Source: Argopecten irradians (lineage: Eukaryota; Mollusca; Bivalvia; Pectinida; Pectinidae). From it: DNA of 64,000 nucleotides. The stretch is taken from NCBI RefSeq assembly GCF_041381155.1, contig NC_091135.1, positions 52,093,997 through 52,157,996 on the forward strand. The letters run 5' to 3'. Positions within the stretch are counted from its first letter, which is position 1, and each line of letters starts with the position of its first letter. This document shows, in pieces, positions 35,401 through 47,400 of this stretch. The notes beneath the pieces were generated by a model. That model worked only from the letters and a program-made list of their open reading frames with translations, did not search any database and was not told where the DNA came from. A program made the position numbers and the translations under genes.

Positions 35401-38400
35401 GGTCAAGATAATATATGTTGTGTCTTTTTAATGATGAAACTCCAATAGTCTGACAATATTTATATCCCCTTAGTTCACTCTAATACTGACGTTTGTACTA
35501 ATATAAATGCGAGTCTTTGATTAGTTTAATTTGCTCCGTGTACATAAAATTGTAGGCCTATATTTAAAAATGCCCATACGATAATTAGGACTCATGCACC
35601 TGGTAATCACTACTTGATGTATATAATCCTTTTCTAAATACACGAAACGTAATCGAAAAACATTTAATCAGCAGTTAATTATATAGAAATGAAATCTCGA
35701 CAGGTATCGGTATATAGATACAACATACAGATTGATGTATCTCGACTAGCGTCGATTCCAGTGATCTTTCATCTATATGTACATGCATGTACTATCACAT
35801 ATTTCATAGACGAATATCGTTCTAAAATACCCAAAGAATAAATAGAAAGCAGTTATAATACATGTATATAGTAAGCTATTAGTCCACCTCTTTACGTATG
35901 TTCTAAGTATTTAGATATACTGTGCTCTCCTTACTCTCAAATTATGAATAGATTAGTAGCATCATGGTATTTATTTATCTATATATAGTTTTGGATTAAT
36001 ACTGTATTTATCTCAAATTATTACACGAGAGGAAAGAAAATCAACCGATCATCACCAAAAATGACACGGCCACGTGTTTATATTTGTACGATAAAATACC
36101 CCATATGGTGCCCCATGTATGCATTTCACTATTTACATCCACTATTTTTCGATTAATACGTATTTTGTATTAAGCTTTATATAAACTATATGTAACCTTT
36201 GACAGGACACATTTATAATCTGTGGAATCTAATATGTATCATATACTAAACAATTATAGAACATTGTATTGCTCACCGTTTCCTCAAAACTGCCCTCTGT
36301 CTCGGCCATGCGTGTTTTGTTTACTATATCCGGGTATCGAACACATACGTATACACGAGGTATTTTTAACTATGCAAATCAACCCGTTCTATTTTAAGAA
36401 TTCTTTACTAATTGATTATTGCGTAATTATCTTCATTGTAAAGAAACCAAATGAAGAACCTTTCATAAGGAATGTTAATGTATATTTTAGCAAAGTTTGG
36501 TGAAAGCATAATGGGACTTTAAGGCAAGTGAAGAAAGTTAATTTGCAGGTATTCACAAGAGTAGACATAAAAAACAAATGTTAGCTTCCCAAAAAGCTAA
36601 GAAGGCTACCATACAGTATTGTTTATTAGGAAGCAATGATAGGAAAGCTTGACAAATTGTTCTTTTCACAGTTACCTAGGGTAGCTGCCATAGTTCTTTT
36701 TCTCATTTTTGAATAATGATAATTCAAATGCTTTCAAATTCAATGCAAAAGATTATCAACTTCATGATATTCATGAAAGGGCCACTAGGCTACCTTTCCG
36801 AAACAAAAAAAATTATAAATATTTTTATAACATTTATAACATAATAAATTGAAGTTTTGCCGTGTGGAGCAGAAATGGTCAACTAAACAATTGTAATTAT
36901 GACGATGCCAGGAACATAATACGTCCTGCGATATGAAACTTAACCTTTTATTTATTTCAATAAAGTCGTTCATAAGGTGAAGAGGGCCTTTTCCTTATGC
37001 TAACAAGTTTTCCGTCAAATATACACTATACTGATATACATTTACATGTACTTGGACAAGTTGGTGAAATACATAGTATACAAGCATAACTTTTCAGTTA
37101 AAACTGTACTTTACTTTAGCGCATACAGTTCCACAAATATCCCTAAGTAAAGCCTAACTTTGTTTCAGCATCTCCCATGTACGGATAGTTTTTACAAGTA
37201 GGTCATGACCATCTAGCGTACAGTATCAGTTAGGCTATATCTAGATGCTCCACGCGCTCCCGGCAATGTTTCTATTCAGTACGTGTAGCGACGCCTTGTA
37301 TGATTTCTAAGAATAATGTCCAGAAAAAACATTCAGACTTCTCTGGGTTTATCTAATAATAATTTGTTTGCAATGATTTCCCCACTGGTACCCCTTACAC
37401 ACATGAAATCTTCAACAACAAGTAACCAATTTTTTGTTTGCCCTGCAGGTAGGGCGTTAGAATTGTACCTGCTGCCCCTATTGCATGATCGTAAAAGGCA
37501 ACTGAATTCTATTCTTCCTATCTTACTTTATCTTTCCTAATGCCTCCCTTGGCACCGCCTCACTTTTGGCCTTGAGATGAGTGTTCGCCCCTGTGAGGAA
37601 GGCTCTGGGTTCTGTCCCCTGGCCGAGACAGACCAAAGTCTATAAAAGTGGTAGTTTCTGCTCCTGCTTAGCATTCAGCATACGGGGAGTGGGACGACTG
37701 GTTCGCCCGTTGTCAGTATAATGTGACCGGGTGGGGTGTGTTGCTTGGTGTCTTCAGTTGCATGCTTCAGCGATATAGCACTATAAAAAGGGCAACAGAT
37801 CCACTATACAAGAAGACACAACATGAATATACTGCAGTCTCCCAAAACATGCACCTCGCACATAATACACGCAACACATCACATACATGGGAGGCCTTCC
37901 TTACACGACCATAGCTGTTATTAGGACGTTAATTAATCAAACAAAGAACACACGTAAATCATTTGGGCCAGCCAATCAAAGTGAACAGACTACTTATAAA
38001 AATGTGAAATCCCAACAACATGGCAGGCAAAGCAACCAATTATAATAGGATGGTAGCAATAATGAAAATCACTGGAACCTACAACTTAAAAAATGTGTTC
38101 CTATCCAAATAATCTCCCCAGAGAGAAGTAAAAGTTTAATTAACATTATTTGATTATTGATCTTGAGATCATGGAGATATATACAGCTAAAAGCTATTTG
38201 CTAGAAAATGACAACAAGGGAAACAAGCTAACTTTACCTTAAGACTCAATTAAAGAACGAAGTAAAATCTGACACATGTCTATCCCTATATGGTGTATGA
38301 TAACAGATAATGATATTGCTTTTCACAAGTTTCATGGCTTTTATCTTAAATGTTGTTTACAAATAGCATTGATAATGAACTATATGCAATATCTAAAATT

Positions 38401-41400
38401 TACATGTAAAACTTTCTGGATGAACTCAGTGGTATAGATCAACTACAGAAGGAAAGGCAGAGTTATCAAGACAGGAAATTAAATGCAAGTTATAACAAAA
38501 GGATCATGGGTCGTAATGATCATCTGACTATTGGCACAATAAAACATTTAAAAAATAGTAATGGCAAATAATTAAGGCAATAAAAAGAACTCTTTAATTT
38601 GATTATTTGACCTTGAATGAAGGTCAAGGTCATTCATTTGAACAAACTTGATAGCCCTTCATCCAAGCATGTCAGAGACCAAATATCAGGTCTCTAGGCC
38701 TCTTAGTTATTCACAACAAGTCGTTTTAAATATTTACCAGGTATGCCTATTTGGTTCCTGTGACCTAAAATGGCAGTCAAGGTCATTGAACGTTGTAGCC
38801 TTTCATCCTAGCATGTCACTGGCCCAATATCAGTTCTCTGGGCCTCTTAGCTATTTGCAAGATGTTATAATTTTTTTTAAGACTTTTTGACCCCTGTGAC
38901 CTTAAATGGCGACCAAGGTCATTCATTTGAACAAACTTGGAAGCCTTTCATCCCATCATATCTTTAAAGCTTTCTAACCTTTTTTTACTTTTTTACCCCT
39001 GTGACTTTGAATGTAGATCAAGGTAAATCATTTGAACAAACTTGATAGCCCTTCTTCTTAGCATGCTGTATATCAGTACCCTGGGCCTTTCTGATATTGA
39101 GAAGTCGTTTGAGTGAAAAATTTATGCACGACGACGGAAGGTGCATGATGACTATAGGTTAGTGCTGTGTATCGCAAGGTATCTGACAATGCAGTACATA
39201 TCATGATACAGGGTTCACGATACGATACGTATCAAGATATTTTAATAGACACATCGAATGTCGTGGTGTTGTTGTAAATGTGTTGTTAGGTTGGTTGTAT
39301 TTCTGGAAAATTTTATTTTTTGCTTACACTCGCTACAATAGACGCGAGTTTTATAGACTGAAACTTAATAAGACCAGCAAGTGGGCTTATAGGTCACAGG
39401 CACTGACACAAGTTTAGTGTTTTGCTCTTCTTGTGATTCCACAATTTTGTTACAAACGTTCGTCTGACATTAACCAAGGGAGATAATCCAATGTTCAATT
39501 TTTATTTTTAGGTATCGTAATGTATGTATGCATTTTCATATGTTTTCACATACCGTAAATCTGTTCAATTGCAAATTTACTTGAAACCTGCAGTCCACTA
39601 ATTATGTCATGTTCTTCATTAGATGTTTTGCAACACTACGGTCAATTGGATAGAATATGTAACCCTAGATCTGACAACAAAGTTGTCTAGGGCTTTATAT
39701 ATCTGCCATTGCAGCTAGTTAATATATGCCGGGTATTATTTCACTGCTTCTTGATAATCTCAATTCTTCAACATTTTAAGTCTGCTGTGGATGACTAGCA
39801 AATATTGGGTCCTGTTATTTTAGAATTTAACAAAATATGCAATAATTTCAATAAAAAGTTATAGAGTCCTCTAACATTAACTTAAACAAGAATTTTGTTA
39901 AGTTCAAGTCAGTTGTGGAATCTTGTATACAAGTAATTTGAGTTAATATATAAGCATCTCATTTTTCAATCTTCTTATTTTTAATTTTCATCAATATTTT
40001 AAGCTCATGTTTCCAGTTTTTAAATCATATATAATAATAGTCTTAATAAAATCTAGCCTTATTACACTTGTCTCTTAAACTTCATATATACACATGTATA
40101 TTATGTACATATATACATGTACAAATGTATTGTGTATGCATGATTGTATCTCTATATTGATTAGCTACTGTTGTAGCGGCAAAGATATCACCTTTTGACT
40201 GAAAGTCAGTCAGAAGGTGATATCTTTTCCGCTACAACAGTAGCTATATATTGATTACATCAATATGCTAATTCATTGTCATGTATGTTACACACTATAC
40301 AAAATCCTACATACCGTTTTGTTTTGTGATGTGACACTCCATTACCACAATATCCATATGGACAATTTGGCAAATTAAATCTGTTACACCTACTGACTTA
40401 AATGCATTAATCGTATGTCATAAAATTAGAAAATAATGCTAGCAGTTAATTTTTGTCAACTTCGACTTTGAAAAGGAAACTGCTCTAAAAATTAAAGTAA
40501 TGCTCTTGTTCTTGTAATAAAATAAAACATCTATATCACATGTTAGCAGAAATACACAGAGACACGTAAGTTCACTTCATGTGTAATTTATTTACTGTAG
40601 ACAGGTATAAGCAAAAAGAAATGAACAATTACGATTTTTGCTGTTTCAGTGTCCAAAAACAAATGGAATGTTGTAGACTTTGATTATTGTCACACGGGTC
40701 AGGTTGGGGAAGTACCCGGGTACCCGTCAAAATACATGTAGGAAACATGTGAAGGCCTTCCCGGCCGGGCATCCGTCAAAATAGGAAACATACTGATACT
40801 GAGTGATAGATGTCTGTGTAAACGTAAAATTCAGTAACAAGAAGTACAAAATAGCACTCTTTTGTTCTGTTTTACTCAAAAAGGGTGACACTTCATCTGC
40901 TAACGACATGTTCACAAGCAACATTGTTGCAATTCTTATTTCCTATGATCAGAGAAGTGATCATGAATGGCGCACATGTTTACTTTCACTATCGGTATGC
41001 TGTAGATGATAACACCAGAGGCTATTCGAATGAAGACTACGTCACTCTTTTGTACTTCCTGTTGCGCATGTGCAGTAAAACAACATCTGTCACAGACATT
41101 CTGGGCTATGTCAGCTTGTTACATAACGATTGTATGATGTTACCGATTCATATCAAATTGATATACCAATGCCATTTGCAGTTTTGGAGAATAAATCTCT
41201 CACATTTCATTATGATTACATTGAAATTTGCTCCATCTGAAGATCGCCCCAAACAACATCGGTAAATTGTACCACTAAGCTAACTCACGAAGTTGATACG
41301 TTCACATAGGAATACGTTCACATACAAATACATGTCGACTACCTAGGTACGGATCGGATACTTAAATTCGGGAACACGATGACAAAATTTAGTACCCATA

Positions 41401-44400
41401 CCAACCCTACTTATACATACTTAAATCCTGTCAATTCCTTTATTAGTGTTATCTAAACTAGAAGTTCATCCTATATGCAAATGATTGGCGAGAATATAGC
41501 TTAGGTCATCGATCGCTATCATTCATGCAAATTATTCTCACTATTTTCTATTAGGCCTAATAGACAATATTATAGCTTTGGACACATTTTTGAGACTATA
41601 ACACTTAAGGAAATACTACACATTTTTTTCATGCAATCATAATAACACTATGACAGCATATTTGCTTTAGAAAGCGGATTTTTTGGACCCGAGTTGTAGT
41701 ACTTTTTTTCACGCTAGATGGTGTCGTAGTCGAAAGGGTATTTCCGATATTTCCGGTTGTAGAGGCAATACCAATACGCTGTAAGGCTTATAGCCTTAAG
41801 CGTAAAAACCATTACTACTGTACAGAAGAGGTAACATTTTAAAACCTGGGCTTTATTTTGCTGAATTTTACATATCTACTGTACACTGCTACCAAATGGC
41901 GGCCATTACAGAAGCCCAAGTTGTGTGCATTTGTTTTTATAAGACTTTTTGGTGTTATGAGAAACGTTTGAAGAAAATATAGGGTTTCTGACTTTGGGAT
42001 GGCAGCTATAATGACTGTTTACTCATATCAAAGAACGAAATTATGTTTTATCGTAAATGCCATGTACAAAACAAGAAGAGAGTCACCCACGCCAAGCCAT
42101 AGGATGATACGGTAGGCAAAATAAAACATGCCGATTTACTTAACGTGTTCCATTATTAATTGTCAATGTTTACCATTGTTTAGTATTGAGAAATATCTGA
42201 ATGATATCTAGCCTCTTTAATAGTTTAAGGCAAAATTTTGTGGAAAAAAACAATCTTTCATGATCCGTCAAAACTGGTTACACAGTAATGTACTCTTATC
42301 AAAATAGTCAACAGTCGATGTTTAGTTCGATGTTCACACCTCTTTATCTATAATAATTATGGCCTCAGGCGAATGAAAAGTCGCTCAAGACAGACTTTTT
42401 ATGATGTTTGGGTTGTAAAAACAAGGTCGCTTGTCACGTAAGACAGGGAGTCGCTGAAAACAGACCCATTATATAGCAAAATACGTTGGGGGGTCACAAG
42501 TAAGGTCACATAAGACAAGGAGTCGCTACATACAGGGGGTCGCTCAGACAGTCTCGACTGTATACCGTACCGCTCCCAAGATGTCAAATTCACAACTTGT
42601 GGACTTGCCATATAAATTCCCTTCAGAAAGACCTTCATATGTATTATGTTAAAAAAATAATAATCGATGAGAATTTGATATTTTATATACAGTCAAACCT
42701 GTCTATAACGACCACTGAAGGGGAGACAGAAAAACGGTCACTATAGACAGGTTGCCTTTATAGACAGGTTGGGGTTTTCGTGCCAACCAGCGAGTCAGTA
42801 AATAAAACACAAGTATATTAATGCAAAACAATCCTGCTATTGGATATTTACATATTAATTAAATGCATTATTTAAAAACTAATTGTGTATATATATTTTC
42901 GTGATTTGTGTTCGTTTTATTTTTTAATGTTTGGATGGGGCTCTCAAATGCAAGCGGAAATTTCGATCATTACAAAATCAACTCGTTTTGATACACACTA
43001 GTAGAAGATTTTTTCAGCTATGAACAAAATAATCACCTTATTACTGACTTGACATGGCCTGGAATTAACTGTGCAAGATTAATTTCGGAAAATGTATGCG
43101 TGTAATATTTTGTACAACACTTTCTCGCCGCTAAGTCGTATGTAATGTTGCCGTGTAACCAGTTTTGACGGATTAATCTCGGGACGTGAAAGACCGATTT
43201 GGAGGCATTTTCTCACAATATATAGCTTCAAACTATTAAAATCACAATGCATGTACACATATTAACTTTCGGTAGCATTTCTGCCAAGTAATGGGACCGT
43301 ATTTTTTTATAAACACATCGAGAATACCCGGCTTACATCGGGCGATAATCCGACTGACTCCATAATCATGAAGAAATCGAACGTAAATTTATAGGCCTAA
43401 TTTGAAATAGGTTAAGTACAGACCATTTCTTAGTAGTATTACAATGCTAATTATCGACAATGAATAACGGAACACATTAAATAAATCGGCATGTTTTATT
43501 TTGCCTACCGTATCATCCTAGTTATGGCTTCAAAATCACGCTTTACGAGTGATCTTTTCATGCACATGGCGTTCGCGACCAAACATAATTTCAGTCTTTG
43601 ATAGGCATAAACGGTAGTTAAAACTTCCATCTTCAAGTCGGCAGATATATTTGTACCTCAAATGTTACGACCGCTAGGTTATGAACCATACAGTCCTGTA
43701 TAAACAATTCATAGCTCGGGCTTCAATAATGGCTGCCAATTTGCCTACTAAGGAAGTTAATAACCGGAAGTAGGTCGAAGGGACGCTACTACACACACAC
43801 TGTACTCGGTACTAGAAAAGTCGATCTCAGCGACCGGTCGTTATACAACTTTGACGGGGCTAAAATGACCGGTCGTTAGCCACATTAGACAGGTGGTCAT
43901 TATGCACAGTGCCATTATATAGTAAAAATGCATGGGGAGTCTAAAAACTGGTTGTTATAGACAGGCGGTCGTTATATACAGGCGGTCGTTAGAGCAGGTT
44001 TGACTGTAGTTCAGTTTTATTCCCTAGTAGGTAAGCGATATAAAAAAAAGTACGATAGAATGCAAAGAAACGTTTTATAATGGTTTGTATAATCATTACT
44101 TTGCTCCATTAGCAGTAATAGGCACCAATTGTAGCTCTAAAGACGACACTATTTTCTGTCTTAAAGTCTTTTGAGCTACAATATTGCAGCTAGATCATGA
44201 GATGCTGAACATATCTGCAGTTAAAACTACAAATGTTATCAAAGTCTACCATGTTTGGACACAATTTGCACTTAAACAAGAGGCCCAAGGGCCTTAATGT
44301 TCATCTGACTATCTTGGCAATAGCTGTATAGGAAAATAATTAGATATGGTGTCATGGTAGCCATCTTCAATCGGGGATAACCCAGAGATATAACAATACT

Positions 44401-47400
44401 TTGAAAAGATCATATCAGCCGCATTTCATGTTTCAAGTTTCAGTTAAATTGCACTGGTAGAACTTGAGAAGAAGTTCAAAATGTGTTTTCAAGATGGCAT
44501 CTGTGGCAGCCATCTTGGATCATCTGTGGCAGCCATCTTGGATTTTGGATCGACATAAAATATAACAAGGACATAGTCATTCAGATCCCCCGCCAATGGA
44601 GATATCAAAGCTGAAGTAAGTTTGATTGTGGAGAAAAACCAGGAAAAAGGAAGTTGAGCTAAAGAAAGATGGTGTTTAATTCAAGTAGAGCGGGGCTGCA
44701 ATTGTTGAATCAGGTATACAGCCTTGACATTTATATTAGACCATATACACAAAGATGGGTGGAGTTTTGCAAAGTAACATTTACCATTTACCATGATATT
44801 TTCAGCAATGTTTCCATGGTAACGGAAAAGGTGCAAAAAATGAAAACCTAAAAATAGCAAAAGGTACAACTAGACCATAAAAAGAATGTGTCTATGAAGT
44901 TTCGTGGATATATCTCTGCTGGTTTTAGAGTTATGCTCCGGAAATGAACCTGCTACAAAAATATGATATTTTCAGCAATGTTTCTATGGTTACAGAAAAA
45001 AGCACGAAAAGTGAAAACCTAAAAATAGCAAAAGGCACTACTAGACCATAAGAACAATGTATCTATGAAGTTTCATGGAAATATCTCTGCTGGTTTTAGA
45101 GTTGTGCTCCGGAAACGATTCTTACGCAAAAATCTGCCATTTTCAGCAATGTTTCCATGGTTACAGAAAAAAGTACAAAAAGTGAAAACCTTAAAATAGC
45201 AATAGGCACTACTAGATCATAAGACTAATGTGCCTATGGAGTTCCGTGCATATATGTCAACCGGTTTTCCAGTTATGCTGCGGAAACGAACCTGGTACAA
45301 AAATATGATATTTTCAGCAATGTTTCCATGGTTACGGAAAAAGTGCAAAAAATGAAAACCTAAAAAAAGCAAAAGGCACTACTAGACCATAAAAACAATG
45401 TGTCTATGAAGTTTCATGGAAATATCTCTGCTGGTTTTAGAGTTGTGCTCCGGAAACTATTCTTGCACAAAAATCTGCCATTTTCAGCAATGTTTCCATG
45501 GTTACAGAAAAAAGTACAAAAAGTGAAAACCTTAAAATAGCAAAAGGCACTACTAGACCATAAGACCAATGTGTCTATGAAGTTTCGTGGAAATATCTCT
45601 TCTGGTATTAGAGTTATGCTCCGGAAACGAACCTGGTACAAAATATGATATTTTCAGCAATGTTTCCATGGTTACGGAAACAAGAGATCCCAGAGGGATC
45701 TTGTCGCCCACCAAAGAATGATCTATGTCTGACAATGGAAGATGGAGTCTTTTTCTCTGCTTTTTAAACTTTTTCAAACACATGACATATAAAATTTGAG
45801 ACAGATCGCTATAGTACTTTCTAAGAGATAGTGGTAACAAACTTCAACAATGAATCTAAGATAGCGGCCCGGTTGGCCACTTGTTTACCGATCAGTCCCG
45901 AAAGGCATTATGCATCAGTCTAAAAGGTACCCAACTCTAATAGGAACTCCATTTAAAACTACATCGTGTAGCTCACTTACTTTAACCGTCAGCGCCATGT
46001 TCATTTTTCTCTCGGAATGCTTCTCGACTTTACATATCGTGACTTCATTATGCAAATTATGTAATGTTGTGCTTATGTGTGAACTCGAGAAGCGTTCCGA
46101 AGAACAAATGAACATGGCGGTGACGGTTAAAGTAAGTGAGCTACACGATGTTTAAATGGAGTTTCTACAAAGTACGGGTCATGACGCCTCCAAAGGAGAT
46201 TGTGGATGAACACAGTTATGGGTACTGTTTACCACCACAAACTTAGATTTTGTGATTTTGGCTTGGTTTTTGAGGGTGCCCATTAGAGCCGAGACGACAT
46301 TTCAACCGGACAAGGAAATGTCTACCTGGCATATTTTTCGTAAATTTCCCGATTCATCAAGCCATAACTTCTTCAATGCTTGGCCAATTTTGTTCATCAA
46401 GCATTCAATGGAAAGATAAATTATTTCTCTTTAAGGTAAGATATCCGTCAATGTTGTATAGAACCCATTTATTAAAATAATCATGGTTTTAAAAAAATAG
46501 GTCCGTTTTTCTCGACCGCCGAGTTCATACCCTTGATACTATAATATATATATATGTATACTGTTAGTTGAAAAAAATCGTGCCAGGCCCCTGTGCCAGG
46601 ACACTGACAAAAGCTTACCACCAAAAGGAGGGGAACATTATCAATGCTATATCTGACCAAAACAACGGTAAAATACCTATTAATACAATTTGAACAATAT
46701 TAAGCTACAATTCAAAATATACAATGTCTCTTGTACCAATCAAAAACCTTTCTCTGATGGGCATTACCAAACTACTTCATACACCATAATGTAATAATTT
46801 AAAGGTAATAATTTATATCATTTTAACTTTCTCAGTGTGTAGGTACTGAAATGAGGTACTGCACTTTCTTAATTTGTCAACATAAGTCACTTTGCTTACC
46901 TGGAAAGGAAGTTTTCCCAATTGCCTTACAATAAAGACTGAACATTGTCCTTCTGCCTCTAGCTGTAAATATGCCATTTGGCATTGTTTTCTCGATTTTC
47001 TCTAGCTGGTCCTGGCTGATACCTGCTCCAATAGGCTGTCTGATGACTATCTGTTCACACCTCTATAATAACATTCAACACAAGTTTCACTTCAAAAACT
47101 TAACAACAGCTAAGTTGTCAAGGTTAAAATTGAATTAACCGGTGTGACTAACATTATGTCAGCTTTAATTTAAATCTGCACAAGCCAAACACCTTAAGTA
47201 AAAACCCTTCCCTCTTCAGAGATAACCAAAATATAAAGTGATATGGTTAAACAAATTTATAGAGATAAACAACATCTAGGAAGCAAAGGGAACAATATTT
47301 ACTGTTATTTTTTAATCAATTTAATTTTAGGATTTACCTGCATATCTTCAGACAGCTGTCTATTAACTCTAATGGGATTTTGGCCGATCTTTTCCTGTTC

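Larger units (their letters stand above)
33077..42560. mobile_element. 9.5-kb TA-flanked, TIR-bounded insertion (Tc1/mariner-type ends, nested contents)
   Basis: The ends are CAGTCGAGACTGTCT (33077-33091) and its exact complement (42546-42560), flanked by TA. Sequence to the left (32880-33076) and right (42561-42690) joins into one block in the repeat relative at 48210-48692, so this interval is an insertion. No intact transposase frame was seen. Inside are a TTAA element, a SINE-like element, T10 and hairpins. Two separate insertions of one family followed by loss between them is an alternative. Confidence 0.6.
32880..44195. repeat. Interrupted repeat copy B
   Basis: Pieces 32880-33076, 42561-42689 and 44007-44195 align in order to the uninterrupted copy at 48210-48692 (GTGGAGCACTGCCTC, AGGTTTCCAATTAT, TTTGCTCCATTAGCAGTAAT, CAATATTGCAGCTAG). 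Confidence 0.75.

Noticed and set aside
40885..41265. 126-codon open frame on the plus strand
   Set aside because: No recognised domain, no repeat elsewhere in the window to support it, and it lies inside the large insertion; probably chance.
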